A DNA stretch of 64,000 nucleotides, from positions 102,293 to 166,292 of the forward strand of contig NZ_LJSD01000014.1 in assembly GCF_001303895.1 (NCBI RefSeq). Direction: 5' to 3'. Below the pieces are notes generated by a model. The model had not been told where the DNA came from, ran no database searches, and saw only the letters and a list, made by a program, of their open reading frames with translations. Position numbers and translations under genes: made by a program. The DNA comes from Mesorhizobium sp. 1M-11 (GTDB taxonomy: Bacteria > Pseudomonadota > Alphaproteobacteria > Rhizobiales > Rhizobiaceae). Positions 28,473-37,297 of this stretch are shown here, in pieces; position 1 is the stretch's first letter; each line of letters opens with the position of its first letter.

Positions 28473-29049
28473 CATGAAGTGGCTTGCTGCTGCGGCATTT
28501 CTGGCTGCTGCGGCCGTGCCGGCTTTCGCCCAGTCGACTCAAACCAACATGTCCGGCCTGAAGCTCTCCGGCGACAAGCCGATCCAGATCGAGAGCGACA
28601 AGCTGGAAGTCAGGCAGGAAGAGAACCTTGCCATCTTCACGGGCAATGTCAGTGTGGTGCAAGGCCCGACCCTGCTGAAGGCCGGCATCCTCAAGGTGTA
28701 CTATCTGAAGGATAAGGCTGCCGGCAAGGATGGCTCCAAGAGTGCGGCCATGGCCGGTCCAGCGCTCGGCGGATCCACAAACATCGATCATCTTGAAGTC
28801 GACGGCACCGTCTATCTCAAGTCCGACGACCAGATTGCCACCGGCGAGCGCGGCACCTTCGACATGAAGAGCCAGGTTCTGGTCCTGACCGGTTCCAAGG
28901 TGGTGTTGAGCCAGGGCGACAATGTGCTCACCGGCTGCAAGCTGACCGTGCAGATGAAATCCGGCCTCGCCAATGTCGACGGCTGCAGCAAAGGCGGCTC
29001 CGGCCGCGTCATGATGCAGATCAATCCGGATTCGACCAAGAAACCCTGA
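28459..29049 (+). CDS. lptA: Periplasmic LPS transport protein LptA
   Basis: OstA-fold protein that carries LPS across the periplasm. A signal peptide occupies the first ~25 residues ([18 protein letters not shown]). The mature part has the family phrase [24 protein letters not shown] and later [18 protein letters not shown]. It is 196 aa. GCGGAGAG lies before ATG 28459; the ATG five codons on is a weaker option. It overlaps lptC, and lptB follows after 11 bases. Confidence 0.9.
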   Translation: MRPNNMKWLAAAAFLAAAAVPAFAQSTQTNMSGLKLSGDKPIQIESDKLEVRQEENLAIFTGNVSVVQGPTLLKAGILKVYYLKDKAAGKDGSKSAAMAGPALGGSTNIDHLEVDGTVYLKSDDQIATGERGTFDMKSQVLVLTGSKVVLSQGDNVLTGCKLTVQMKSGLANVDGCSKGGSGRVMMQINPDSTKKP

Positions 29050-29060
29050 CCGAAAGCGCG

Positions 29061-29855
29061 ATGCAGTTGCTGAAACAAACCGACGCCAAGCCGGCCGCGC
29101 CTGCCATTGTCGGTGGCGAGAAGGTCAAGCTCAAGGGCACGCTGATGGCCCGCGGCCTGTCCAAGAGCTACAAGGGCCGGCGGGTGGTCAACGGTGTTTC
29201 ACTCGGCGTGCGCGCCGGCGAGGCCGTAGGCCTGCTTGGTCCCAACGGTGCCGGCAAGACCACCTGCTTCTACATGGTGACGGGGCTGGTTCCGGTCGAT
29301 GAGGGCACGATCGAGATCGACGGTTTCGATGTGACCTCGATGCCGATGTACCGGCGGGCGCGGCTTGGCATCGGCTATCTGCCGCAGGAAGCCTCGATCT
29401 TCCGTGGCCTCAACGTCGAACAGAATATCCGCGCCGTTCTGGAAGTGGTGGAAAAGAGCCGCAAGACGCGTGAGCGTGAGCTCGACGCGTTGCTGGAGGA
29501 GTTCCACATCACCCATCTGCGCAAGGCGCCTTCCATGGCCTTGTCGGGTGGCGAGCGGCGGCGTCTCGAAATCGCGCGCGCCCTGGCCACACGTCCGGCT
29601 TATATGCTGCTCGACGAACCCTTCGCAGGCATCGACCCGATCGCGGTGGCCGATATCCAGCAGCTTGTCCGCCATTTGACGGCCCGCGGCATTGGCGTCT
29701 TGATCACCGACCACAATGTGCGCGAGACGCTGGGTCTGATCGACCGTGCCTATATCATCCACGCCGGCGAAGTTCTGACCCACGGCCGGGCGGAAGAGAT
29801 TGTTGCCAATCCGGACGTGCGGCGGCTCTATCTCGGTGAAGCCTTCACGCTTTGA
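29061..29855 (+). CDS. lptB: LPS export ABC transporter ATPase LptB
   Basis: ATPase that powers LPS extraction by LptFG. Walker [10 protein letters not shown] is near residue 60; then Q-loop ([17 protein letters not shown]), signature LSGGERRR, Walker [14 protein letters not shown] and the H-loop [10 protein letters not shown]. It is 264 aa, with a 30-residue N-terminal extension compared with the enterobacterial protein. It stands just upstream of rpoN, as throughout the Rhizobiales. Confidence 0.94.
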   Translation: MQLLKQTDAKPAAPAIVGGEKVKLKGTLMARGLSKSYKGRRVVNGVSLGVRAGEAVGLLGPNGAGKTTCFYMVTGLVPVDEGTIEIDGFDVTSMPMYRRARLGIGYLPQEASIFRGLNVEQNIRAVLEVVEKSRKTRERELDALLEEFHITHLRKAPSMALSGGERRRLEIARALATRPAYMLLDEPFAGIDPIAVADIQQLVRHLTARGIGVLITDHNVRETLGLIDRAYIIHAGEVLTHGRAEEIVANPDVRRLYLGEAFTL

Positions 29856-30000
29856 TTTCGGCGTTGCCGCATGTGTCCGCGTCCTTTTGTGCGCTCGAGT
29901 GGACGCGCGGCGTGCCTGGTTCCCTTGACAAGCAAAAGCCGGGCCATTTGATAGCATGGCAGTCAACGGCTTCGCCGAATAAGGATTTCGCACCCGGAAC

Positions 30001-31524
30001 ATGGCGCTTGCGGCCAAATTACAGCTGAGACAATCGCAGTCGCTGGTGATGACGCCGCAGCTGATGCAGTCGATCCGACTGTTGCAGCTCACCCATATCG
30101 AACTCGAGCGCTTCATCGATGAAGAGATCGAGCGCAACCCCTTGTTGGAGCGGGCCGACCCGCAGCCGGATGCGGCGACAGAGCCGGCACAGCAGAAAGA
30201 AAACGAGCGGAAGCCAACGGACGCCGACGAATGGTTCGAGGCGGAAACAGCCTGGAGCTCTGAGGCCATCTCGGAAAAGCTCGATTCATCGCTCGAAAAC
30301 CTCTTTCCGGATGATCCGGGCGTCAGCGAACGTGTCGGCCCCGACCTCTCGCAGCAATGGAAGTCGGCGCCGGGTAGCGGTTCCGGCGCTTCCGAAGGTT
30401 TCGACATGGAGGACATGGCGGCAGCCGCCGTCACGCTGCGCGACCATGTCGGCGAGCAAATCGCCTTTGCCTTCCTTGATGCCGGCGACCGGCTGATCGC
30501 GGCTGAATTGGCGGACGGGCTGGACGATGCCGGCTATCTGCATGCCGAGCTGGGCGAGGTCGCCGAACGTCTTGGGACGGACACGCTTTCGGTCGAACGT
30601 GTTCTTGACGCCTGCCGTGGCTTCGAGCCAGCAGGCCTGTTCGCGCGCGATCTGGCTGAATGCCTTGCGTTGCAGCTTGTGGCGCGTGACCGTTTCGATC
30701 CGGCGATGAAGGCGTTGGTCGCCAATCTGGAGCTTCTGGCCAGGCGTGACTTCCAGACGCTGAAGCGGCTATGCGGCGTTGACGAAGAAGATCTCCTCGA
30801 CATGCTGGCTGAGATCCGGGCACTGGATCCGCGGCCAGGCCTCGCCTTTTCGGGCGGTGCCAGCGATGCCATCGTGGCCGATGTCGAGGTGCGGCCGGCC
30901 GCCGACGGCAGCTGGGCGGTTGAACTCAATGCGGACGCGCTTCCGCGCGTCCTGGTCGACCAGGTCTATTTCACCCGGGTGTTCGGCCAGGCCAGGAACC
31001 AGACGGAGAAGGATTTCCTCTCCGAGTGCCTTCAGAATGCCAACTGGCTCACCCGCAGTCTGGATCAGCGCGCCAAGACAATCCTCAAGGTGGCTTCCGA
31101 GATCGTACGTCAGCAGGATGCCTTTCTCGTCCATGGCGTGCGGCATCTGCGACCGCTCAACCTGAAGATGGTGGCCGATGCCATCGGCATGCATGAATCC
31201 ACCGTCAGCCGGGTGACGGCCAACAAATATATGCTGACCCCGCGAGGCGTGTTCGAGCTGCGTTATTTCTTCACCGCATCGATCGCCGCAGCGGATGGCG
31301 GGGCCGCACATTCCTCGGAATCCGTGCGGGACCGCATCCGGCAGCTGATCGAGGAAGAGAAGGCGGAAGACGTGCTCTCCGATGATACGATCGTCGACCT
31401 GCTCAAGGCGGACGGTGTTGACGTCGCGCGACGGACAGTCGCCAAGTATCGGGAAGCAATGAACATTCCGTCCTCGGTGCAGCGACGGCGCGAAAAGCGT
31501 GCGCTGGCTGGCGCCGGGCGTTGA
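30001..31524 (+). CDS. rpoN: RNA polymerase sigma-54 factor
   Basis: Sigma factor for nitrogen, carbon and transport genes, needing enhancer-binding activators. The glutamine-rich region I is LQLRQSQSLVMTPQLMQSIRLLQL-like (residues 6-30, read in two pieces), an acidic region II follows (about 50-125), then the core-binding and DNA-binding parts with HESTVSRVTANKYM. The RpoN box ARRTVAKYRE is near residues 476-485. It is 507 aa, full length. It is followed by hpf and ptsN, the classic rpoN cluster. Confidence 0.96.
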   Translation: MALAAKLQLRQSQSLVMTPQLMQSIRLLQLTHIELERFIDEEIERNPLLERADPQPDAATEPAQQKENERKPTDADEWFEAETAWSSEAISEKLDSSLENLFPDDPGVSERVGPDLSQQWKSAPGSGSGASEGFDMEDMAAAAVTLRDHVGEQIAFAFLDAGDRLIAAELADGLDDAGYLHAELGEVAERLGTDTLSVERVLDACRGFEPAGLFARDLAECLALQLVARDRFDPAMKALVANLELLARRDFQTLKRLCGVDEEDLLDMLAEIRALDPRPGLAFSGGASDAIVADVEVRPAADGSWAVELNADALPRVLVDQVYFTRVFGQARNQTEKDFLSECLQNANWLTRSLDQRAKTILKVASEIVRQQDAFLVHGVRHLRPLNLKMVADAIGMHESTVSRVTANKYMLTPRGVFELRYFFTASIAAADGGAAHSSESVRDRIRQLIEEEKAEDVLSDDTIVDLLKADGVDVARRTVAKYREAMNIPSSVQRRREKRALAGAGR

Positions 31525-31556
31525 GAAGCCGCGGATTTCCACAGTTTTTCGTTTCG

Positions 31557-31585
31557 TTGACAAGCGCCGGGGAGTTGGCTAGAAG
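31557..31585 (+). promoter_or_regulatory. Candidate sigma-70 type promoter for hpf-ptsN
   Basis: TTGACA (31557-31562), 17-base spacer, TAGAAG (31580-31585). The 265-base rpoN-hpf gap also has a small inverted repeat TTGACC/GGTCAA (31638-31656). Together they suggest that hpf has its own promoter. Confidence 0.35.
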
Positions 31586-31789
31586 CCCGCCCGCATGAGA
31601 CGGGCTGCGGCCCGGAAGTGGTCGGTCCGTCGTGAAGTTGACCTGGGGGCGGTCAAGGAACGGTCCAAGGCCAGCGACAAGGTTCGGTTACAAAATCGGG
31701 CGTGGAAGGTACCGCGAAGCTTGTCTGCGCGGACCACAGGTATAAACTCCAGACAGTGTGAAGCCTGAGCAGGAAAGGTCAGTTTTCAA

Positions 31790-32374
31790 ATGACGCTGCG
31801 CATTTCGGGAAAACACATGGACATCGGCGATGCGTTTCGTACGCGCATCACCGATCGGATCGGGGAAGCCATCGGGAAATATTTCGACCGCGGCTTTGCT
31901 GGACATGTGACGGTTGTGAAAGCCGGTTCGCGTTACACCGCTGATTGCATGATCCGTCTCGATTCCGGTATCGCGCTGCAAGCGACCGGCGATGCCCAGG
32001 AGCCGACGGCAGCCTTCGAGGCGGCGGCGGACCGGCTGGAGACCCGCCTGCGCCGCTACAAGCGCCGCCTGAAATCGCATGCCTCGGGCGCCGGCAACGG
32101 TGCGGCCACCGACATCGCCTACACGGTGATGGCGCCGCTCGCCGATGACGACGAGGAAATCCCGGATAATTATGCCCCCGCCATCGTCGCGGAATCGACC
32201 ATGGTGCTGAAGACCATGTCGGTCGCCTCAGCTGTGATCGAACTGGACACCAAGGACAGTCCTGTCTTCGTTTTCCGCAATGCCGGAAACGATCATCTCA
32301 ACATCGTCTACCGCCGGCCGGACGGAAACATTGGCTGGATTGACCCTTCGACCACAAAGGTCGCACAGGGATAA
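31790..32374 (+). CDS. hpf: Ribosome hibernation promoting factor, long form
   Basis: Binds the 30S decoding region and drives 100S ribosome dimers in stationary phase. The N-terminal S30AE domain (1-105, LRISGKHMDIGDAFRTRI) is followed by a linker and the C-terminal dimerisation domain (VIELDTKDSPVFVFRNAGNDHLNIVYRR). It is 194 aa, the long type. It follows rpoN, in the position often annotated as sigma-54 modulation protein. Confidence 0.93.
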   Translation: MTLRISGKHMDIGDAFRTRITDRIGEAIGKYFDRGFAGHVTVVKAGSRYTADCMIRLDSGIALQATGDAQEPTAAFEAAADRLETRLRRYKRRLKSHASGAGNGAATDIAYTVMAPLADDDEEIPDNYAPAIVAESTMVLKTMSVASAVIELDTKDSPVFVFRNAGNDHLNIVYRRPDGNIGWIDPSTTKVAQG

Positions 32375-32432
32375 CGACCTCCGGCTGCGTTTCGACGCGG
32401 CCAGGGGTGGTGGGCGAAAAAGGATTTTCAGC

Positions 32433-32897
32433 ATGGATCTGAGTGATCTGATCGACGTCTCGGCGATCATGCCGGCGTTGAAGGCGAACTCAAAGAAGCA
32501 GCTTTTGCAGCTGCTTGCCGAGCGTGCCGCCACGATCTCCGGCATTCCGGAGCGCGAGGTTTTCGACATCATCCTGCAGCGCGAGCGGCTGGGCTCCACC
32601 GGCGTCGGCAACGGCATCGCCATTCCGCACGGCAAGCTGCCGGGGGTTAAGCGTATCGCCGGCGTGTTTGCGCGCCTGGAGACGCCGGTCGATTTCGAAT
32701 CGCTCGACGATCAACCCGTCGACCTGGTGTTCCTGCTGCTGGCGCCCGAAGGTGCGGGCGCAGACCACCTCAAGGCGCTGTCGCGTATAGCGCGCCTGCT
32801 GCGCGACAGCGACACGGTCGCAAAGATCCGTGGCACGCGCGATGCCAATGCCATCCTGGCTCTGCTTTCGCAGGCACCGGCTTCGCACGCGGCCTAA
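32433..32897 (+). CDS. ptsN: Nitrogen PTS regulatory EIIA protein
   Basis: EIIA-Ntr, phosphorylated by PtsP/PtsO on H66 (GVGNGIAIPHGKLPG). It regulates K+ transport, nitrogen and carbon responses rather than sugar uptake. It is 154 aa. The start ATG at 32433 has AAAAAGGA about eight bases upstream; a frame extension toward hpf is not used. Third member of the rpoN-hpf-ptsN cluster. Confidence 0.93.
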   Translation: MDLSDLIDVSAIMPALKANSKKQLLQLLAERAATISGIPEREVFDIILQRERLGSTGVGNGIAIPHGKLPGVKRIAGVFARLETPVDFESLDDQPVDLVFLLLAPEGAGADHLKALSRIARLLRDSDTVAKIRGTRDANAILALLSQAPASHAA

Positions 32898-32926
32898 GGT
32901 CTCGGAAAATTAAGATCTACACGGGT

Positions 32927-33024
32927 AATTCCAGGAAAAGCGTGTAACGGTTTTACGTCTGGAATTGCGTAAAACAAAAAGTTAGAGCGTTGCCGCGTTT
33001 CCGTGAAAGACGGAAGCGCTCTAA
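32927..33024. repeat. Dispersed intergenic repeat, family B copy 3 (reverse)
   Basis: AATTCCAGGAAAAGCGTG..TGGAATTGCGTAAAAC then AGTTAGAGCG...GCGCTCTAA. Reverse orientation relative to copies 1 and 2. It lies between ptsN and the convergent DUF1150 gene and may act as a terminator in both directions. Confidence 0.85.
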
Positions 33025-33069
33025 AGGCGGCGGATGCCGCCCTTTCTCATTCCAGTCAGATGGCCGCCG

Positions 33070-33327
33070 TCAGTGGATAGCGACGGTGGTCAGGTCGTTC
33101 TCCATCGCGCCGGCAAGGGCTCGATCGCGGGCATCCGACAGCAGGATCGGTTGACCATTGGCGGCAAACAGCGCCCACAATTCCATGCCGGGCTGGATTT
33201 CCTCGAGGCCGGGGAAGCGGCCGCGCAGGTCATCGCTCGACACTTTTCTAAGATAGGCGACCGAGCCTTCGCCGAGATGGGCGAGTTCGCTGTTGGTCAT
33301 GGTCAGTCTTTCGATAGTTCTGGGCAT
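33070..33327 (-). CDS. DUF1150 protein of the hsp20 operon
   Basis: This 85-aa protein (TNSELAHLGEGSVAYLRKV...) belongs to DUF1150, a small alphaproteobacterial family often next to small heat-shock genes. AAAGGAGG lies six to seven bases before ATG 33327, so that start is preferred over ATG 33300. It is 63 bases after hsp20 on the same strand and is probably part of the heat-shock transcript. Function unknown. Confidence 0.85.
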   Translation of the reverse strand: MPRTIERLTMTNSELAHLGEGSVAYLRKVSSDDLRGRFPGLEEIQPGMELWALFAANGQPILLSDARDRALAGAMENDLTTVAIH

Positions 33328-33390
33328 TTTAAGCCTCCTTTCGGCGAGGCGCCTGTCCAGGGCCGCCGCGCGTAAGAGCCATCGGCAAAG

Positions 33391-33816
33391 TCAGTCTTTC
33401 ACCGATATGTTTATTTTTCGTACCAGCCTTTCGGCTTCCGGCCGGTCGAGGTCGATAGACAGAAGACCGTTCTTCAGCTCCGCCGCCAGCACCCGCATCC
33501 CGTCGGCCAGCACGAAGCAGCGCTGGAATTGGCGGGCCGCGATGCCGCGGTGAAGATATTCGCGTTCCGTGTCGTCGTTCTGGCGTCCACGCACCACCAG
33601 CTGATTCTCTTCCGTGGTTACGTCCAGATCGTCTTCCGCGAAGCCGGCGACCGCCAGCGTGATACGCAGCCTCTCGGCGTCGCCTTCGCTGCCGCGCAGC
33701 CGTTCGATGTTGTAGGGCGGATAGCTGTCACCGGATTTCGCCAGGCGCTCCAGCGTCTTTTCCATTGCATCGAAGCCCAGAAGAAGCGGGCTGGAAAAGG
33801 GCGTCATTCGACTCAT
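33391..33816 (-). CDS. Hsp20 small heat-shock protein
   Basis: ATP-independent holdase, 141 aa. The alpha-crystallin domain runs from about residue 37 to 130 (YNIERLRG, LRITLAVAGFAEDDL, LHRGIAARQFQRCFVLADG, AELKNGLLSIDLDRPE). It is the IbpA-like rhizobial type. ATG 33816 follows GGAGGA by ten bases. Upstream are an RpoH-type promoter and a leader whose last hairpin can mask the ribosome site, so control is likely both by sigma-32 and by temperature-dependent RNA folding. Confidence 0.92.
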   Translation of the reverse strand: MSRMTPFSSPLLLGFDAMEKTLERLAKSGDSYPPYNIERLRGSEGDAERLRITLAVAGFAEDDLDVTTEENQLVVRGRQNDDTEREYLHRGIAARQFQRCFVLADGMRVLAAELKNGLLSIDLDRPEAERLVRKINISVKD

Positions 33817-33825
33817 CGTACCGTT

Positions 33826-33878
33826 GTCCTCCAAGAGCGACATGAACCGGAAAAACCCGACTGGCATTTTCCCGGTCT
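33826..33878 (-). promoter_or_regulatory. ROSE-like RNA thermometer in hsp20 leader
   Basis: On the transcript, hairpin ACCGGGAAAA/TTTTTCCGGT (from 33876 down) is followed by CGCTCTTGGAGGAC, where CGCUCUU can fold over the Shine-Dalgarno GGAGGA. This closely resembles the conserved 3' hairpin of rhizobial ROSE elements (TTGCTCCTTGGAGGA). Confidence 0.5.
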
Positions 33879-33884
33879 TCATTG

Positions 33885-33913
33885 ATATGGTCCGCCGCGC
33901 GGGCGAGTTCAAG
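33885..33913 (-). promoter_or_regulatory. RpoH-type promoter of hsp20-DUF1150
   Basis: CTTGAA (33913-33908), spacer of 17 bases, CCATAT (33890-33885). It agrees with the rhizobial heat-shock sigma consensus and gives a leader of about 60 bases. Confidence 0.7.
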
Positions 33914-33945
33914 CCATCAAGGGGCCCGCCAACCAAGGACACAAA

Positions 33946-34887
33946 ATGCCGGATAAACGCAAGATCATCATCGACACCGATCCCGGCCAGGACGATGCCG
34001 TAGCCATATTGCTGGCGCTGGCGAGTCCCGAGCTGGATGTGATCGGCATCACCGCAGTCGCCGGCAACGTGCCGCTGAGGCTTACTGAAAAGAATGCCCT
34101 CAAGATCTGCGAACTGGCCGGCCGCCGCGATATCAAGGTGTATTCGGGCGCCATCCGGCCATTGGTCCGGCAACTGGTCACCGCCGAGCATGTGCACGGC
34201 AAGACCGGCCTCGACGGTCCCGATTTGCCGGAGCCGACGATGAAGCTGCAAGAGCAGCATGCCGTCGATTTCATCGTCGAGACACTGATGCACGAGGAGC
34301 CGGGTTCGGTGACGCTGTGCCCGCTCGGGCCGCTCACCAATATCGCACTGGCCCTGGTCCGCGAGCCCAGGATCGCGACGCGCATCAAGGAAATCGTATT
34401 GATGGGCGGCGGCTTCTTCGAGGGTGGCAACGTCACGCCCGCGGCCGAGTTCAACATCTATGTCGATCCGCACGCGGCTGACGTCGTCTTCCACTCTGGC
34501 GTGCCGATCGTGGTCATGCCGCTCGACGTGACGCACAAGGCGCTGACGACGGCCAAGCGGGTCGAGGCGTTCCGCGCGATGGGTTCGAAAGTGGGCGACG
34601 CAACCGCCGCGCTGCTCGATTTCTTCGAGCGTTTCGACGAGGAAAAGTACGGCACCGACGGCGGGCCGCTGCACGATCCTTGCGTCATCGCCTATCTGCT
34701 GAAGCCGGACCTGTTCAAGGGCCGTCACTGCAATGTGACTGTTGAAACAACCTCGGACCTCACCATGGGCATGACCGTGATCGACTGGTGGGGGGTGACC
34801 GACCGGCCGAAGAACGCCACCGTCATGCGCGACATCGATTCAGATGGCTTCTTCGCTCTGCTGACGGAAAGGCTGGGGCGGCTCTGA
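33946..34887 (+). CDS. Nucleoside hydrolase (IU-NH family)
   Basis: Cleaves the N-glycosidic bond of ribonucleosides to base and ribose. The calcium and ribose site DTDPGQDD is at residues 10-17; VLMGGGFFEGGNVTPAAEFNIYVDP is a second signature. It is 313 aa, the usual length. AAGGA precedes ATG 33946. It is divergent from hsp20. A ribokinase lies about 5 kb away, but the genes are not an operon. Confidence 0.92.
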   Translation: MPDKRKIIIDTDPGQDDAVAILLALASPELDVIGITAVAGNVPLRLTEKNALKICELAGRRDIKVYSGAIRPLVRQLVTAEHVHGKTGLDGPDLPEPTMKLQEQHAVDFIVETLMHEEPGSVTLCPLGPLTNIALALVREPRIATRIKEIVLMGGGFFEGGNVTPAAEFNIYVDPHAADVVFHSGVPIVVMPLDVTHKALTTAKRVEAFRAMGSKVGDATAALLDFFERFDEEKYGTDGGPLHDPCVIAYLLKPDLFKGRHCNVTVETTSDLTMGMTVIDWWGVTDRPKNATVMRDIDSDGFFALLTERLGRL

Positions 34888-34891
34888 GAGT

Positions 34892-34916
34892 TCCCTCCCG
34901 TTTACGGGAGAGGGGG
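34892..34916. terminator. Hairpin between convergent nucleoside hydrolase and lysE-family genes
   Basis: CCTCCCG-TTTA-CGGGAGAGG stem-loop just after the hydrolase stop. No long T run, so termination is inferred from place. Confidence 0.4.
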
Positions 34917-34953
34917 CCAGATCACCCTCTCTCCGCGAAGATGGGGAAGCTGT

Positions 34954-35568
34954 TTATTTCGCCCGCGAGAAAGCCAGCCAAAGGCCACCACCGACGAGAA
35001 AGCCGCCACTGATCTTCGACAGGAGCCGAATGCGATGCGCCGAGAGCAAGCGACCGGCACGGCCGGCGGCAAGCGCGTAACAGCTGTCGGAGACGGCGGC
35101 GAAGGCGAGGGCTGTGAGGCCCATCACTGTCATCTGCAGTGAAAAATTGCCGCTCGGGTCGATGAATTGCGGGAAGAAGGCGCCGAAGAACACCAGCGTT
35201 TTGGGATTGCTGATGGCGACCAGAACGCCCTGCAGTACGAAGCCGCCGCGCGGCTTCCTGACCGAACCGTCCGGATTCAGGCTGCCCTTGTTGCGGAACA
35301 TCTGGATGCCCATCCAGATGAGATAGGCGGCGCCGAGCAGGCGTACCCATTCGAACCAGTGGCCCATGCCGGCAATCAGCGAGGTCAGGCCGATGGCGAC
35401 GACGCCGATGGTAACCGCAAGGCCGATCTGCGTGCCCACCACGTTGGCCAGCCCGGCGCGCGTGCCATGGCGGATCGAATTGGCGATGATCAATGTCACT
35501 GTCGGTCCCGGCACAAGGACGATGACGATGCAGGCCACGACATAGGCGGCGTAAAGAGACGGCGACAT
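34954..35568 (-). CDS. LysE/RhtB-family amino-acid exporter
   Basis: This 204-aa membrane protein with six hydrophobic segments has the family start PSLYAAYVVACIVIVLVPGPTV and the later GVLVAISNPKTLVFFGAFFPQFID. RhtB-type members export homoserine, threonine or related amino acids. Start ATG 35568 follows GGGGAGA by about six bases, better than the upstream ATG at 35595. It is convergent with the nucleoside hydrolase gene. Confidence 0.88.
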   Translation of the reverse strand: MSPSLYAAYVVACIVIVLVPGPTVTLIIANSIRHGTRAGLANVVGTQIGLAVTIGVVAIGLTSLIAGMGHWFEWVRLLGAAYLIWMGIQMFRNKGSLNPDGSVRKPRGGFVLQGVLVAISNPKTLVFFGAFFPQFIDPSGNFSLQMTVMGLTALAFAAVSDSCYALAAGRAGRLLSAHRIRLLSKISGGFLVGGGLWLAFSRAK

Positions 35569-35703
35569 GGTTTCTCCCCATTCGAATGCCGGCATCGGCC
35601 AGCGTCGGGATCAATGCATGCCGCCGCAGGGCGCGCAAGGGAGGGTGTGTTGTCAGGGATGCGGGATGAGGGTATCAGCTGTTTTTCAGGAAGCCCCGCT
35701 GCC

Positions 35704-36141
35704 TCAGGCCTTCTTTGGCTTCTTTCCGACCTGTGAGGTGTTCAAGGCCACGGCAGTGCGAACAAGCGCCTTGAATGCTTCCTCGTTGATCGCGTCGTCC
35801 TTCTGAAAGTCGATGGCGCGTCTTGTGTTGCCGTCGAGGCTTGAATTGAAAAGGCCGAAAGGATCCTCCATCGAAGCCCCCTTGGCAAAGGTCAGCTTCA
35901 CGGCGGCTTTATAGGTCTCGCCGGTGCAGATCATGCCGTCATGCTCCCACACCGGAACCCCCAGCATCGCATTGGAGGGCTTTCGCCACTTCACCTCTTC
36001 GACAACATCGGGATCTGCCTGTTTGATGAGGGCGCGGAGCCGGGCGAGCATTTCGCCGCGCCAATCGCCCAGGGCCTTGATGGTCTGGTCGATGAGCTCG
36101 GAGGCAGGGACACTTTCAGTGTCGGTCGTGTTCTTCGTCAT
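35704..36141 (-). CDS. DUF1801 (YdhG-like) protein
   Basis: This 145-aa protein carries the DUF1801 pattern (LRALIKQADPDVVEEVKWRKPSNAMLGVPVWEHDGMICTG). The fold resembles frataxin/YdhG, with no assigned reaction. It is the last of a run of small minus-strand genes led by an ArsR regulator at 38.0 kb, five bases after the YciI gene, so likely co-transcribed. Confidence 0.83.
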   Translation of the reverse strand: MTKNTTDTESVPASELIDQTIKALGDWRGEMLARLRALIKQADPDVVEEVKWRKPSNAMLGVPVWEHDGMICTGETYKAAVKLTFAKGASMEDPFGLFNSSLDGNTRRAIDFQKDDAINEEAFKALVRTAVALNTSQVGKKPKKA

Positions 36142-36146
36142 GATTG

Positions 36147-36485
36147 TTACACCTGCACAGGCCGGATTTCGACGCCGCCATATTGCGCGCCGGGCACACG
36201 TTTGGCGAATCCGATCGCGGCGTCCATGTCCTCGACTTCGATGAGAAAGAAACCCGCCACCTTGTCCTTGGCCTCACTGTAGGGACCTTCCGTGACAAGC
36301 GCTTCGCCGTCCTGCGAGCGGATCGTCGCGACGCCGGCAGGCCATGTGGCGGTTCCACGCAAGGCGCCGCTTTCGGCAAGGAATTTGTTGAACGCGCCAT
36401 AGTCACGCCCCAGGGCCTCGTGTTCAGCGGCCGTTGCCGCCGCCATTTTCGCGTCGTGGTGATAGATCAGCACCAGAAAAAGCAT
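36147..36485 (-). CDS. YciI/DGPF-domain protein
   Basis: This 112-aa YCII-related protein has the DGPF motif in the form ALVTEGPYSEAKDKVAGFFLIEVEDMDAAIGFAK. The family is often encoded with ECF sigma factors or ArsR-SRPBCC sets, and its function is unproven. GGAGGAAC precedes the start. It lies between two DUF1801 genes. Confidence 0.87.
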   Translation of the reverse strand: MLFLVLIYHHDAKMAAATAAEHEALGRDYGAFNKFLAESGALRGTATWPAGVATIRSQDGEALVTEGPYSEAKDKVAGFFLIEVEDMDAAIGFAKRVPGAQYGGVEIRPVQV

Positions 36486-36548
36486 TGTTCCTCCTTGATC
36501 GCATCGTTCTTCTGCAGTGGAGCCAGGCGCGCGCGGAACTTCGGCGCG

Positions 36549-37016
36549 TCACATCTTTTCGCCCGGCAACCGGCTGGCCTGCCTTACCCAATCGGCGAAT
36601 TGCTTTTCGTCGAGCTTGTCTTCGTGGATATCGTAGTAGCGCACCTCCTTTTGCTTGGAGGTGCCCGGCGGGACCGGGTTCAGCGCCGCGCCGCGGAAGA
36701 ACGACACCTTCACATATTTGGTGAAGACATGGATGCCGAGGAACCAGCCCATGCCTTCGTCGGCAACGCCGTAGAACGGCGAATTCCATTTCACGGCCTT
36801 GCGTACACCAGGCACGGCGTTTTCGATGATGGCGTCGAGGCGGCGGCCGACGTCGCTCTTCCAGCCCGGCATCGCCGCGATATAGGCCTGCACCGGGGCG
36901 TCGCCATAACCCTTCGGAATCTGAGGGTTGCCGCCGGAGAGCAAAACGGGCTGCTCCGGCTTGGTCCTGGCCGTTTGCTTGGCGGTCTTGGTCGCTTTGG
37001 GTTTCCCTTCCGGCAT
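36549..37016 (-). CDS. Second DUF1801 protein
   Basis: This 155-aa protein has a lysine-rich N-terminal tail (about 20 residues) and a DUF1801 domain (YIAAMPGWKSDVGRRLDAIIENAVPGVRKAVKWNSPFYGV). It differs clearly from the other DUF1801 protein 400 bases away, so this is not a recent duplication. Same strand and likely the same transcript as its neighbours. Confidence 0.85.
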   Translation of the reverse strand: MPEGKPKATKTAKQTARTKPEQPVLLSGGNPQIPKGYGDAPVQAYIAAMPGWKSDVGRRLDAIIENAVPGVRKAVKWNSPFYGVADEGMGWFLGIHVFTKYVKVSFFRGAALNPVPPGTSKQKEVRYYDIHEDKLDEKQFADWVRQASRLPGEKM

Positions 37017-37028
37017 CGCTTGTCGATC

Positions 37029-37250
37029 CTATCCGCTGGTTGGCTGGCTATCGCGTCCCTTCGTGGCGTAGGGCAGGACGAACATGTAAAGCCCGCTGAA
37101 CAGTAGCAGAAAGAGCGGGAGCAATGGCGAGTAGACGATCCAGGCCGGTGGCTGCCCCATTGCCATGGCGATGAAATTGGCGGCGACGGTGGCGGTGAAG
37201 ATGATCGACAGCCAACGATGGAACTGCCGTATCCATTTGTTCCAGGTCAT
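37029..37250 (-). CDS. Small two-helix membrane protein
   Basis: This 73-aa protein has two hydrophobic helices (about 13-33 and 38-60). The start, RQFHRWLSIIFTATVAANFIA, recalls the first helix of PepSY-TM proteins. No family name can be given with certainty. It lies 12 bases before the second DUF1801 gene on the same strand. Confidence 0.65.
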   Translation of the reverse strand: MTWNKWIRQFHRWLSIIFTATVAANFIAMAMGQPPAWIVYSPLLPLFLLLFSGLYMFVLPYATKGRDSQPTSG

Positions 37251-37297
37251 GGTTCTCTCATTCCAAGTGAAGCAAAGCGGCTTGCCCGGCTATGGAC

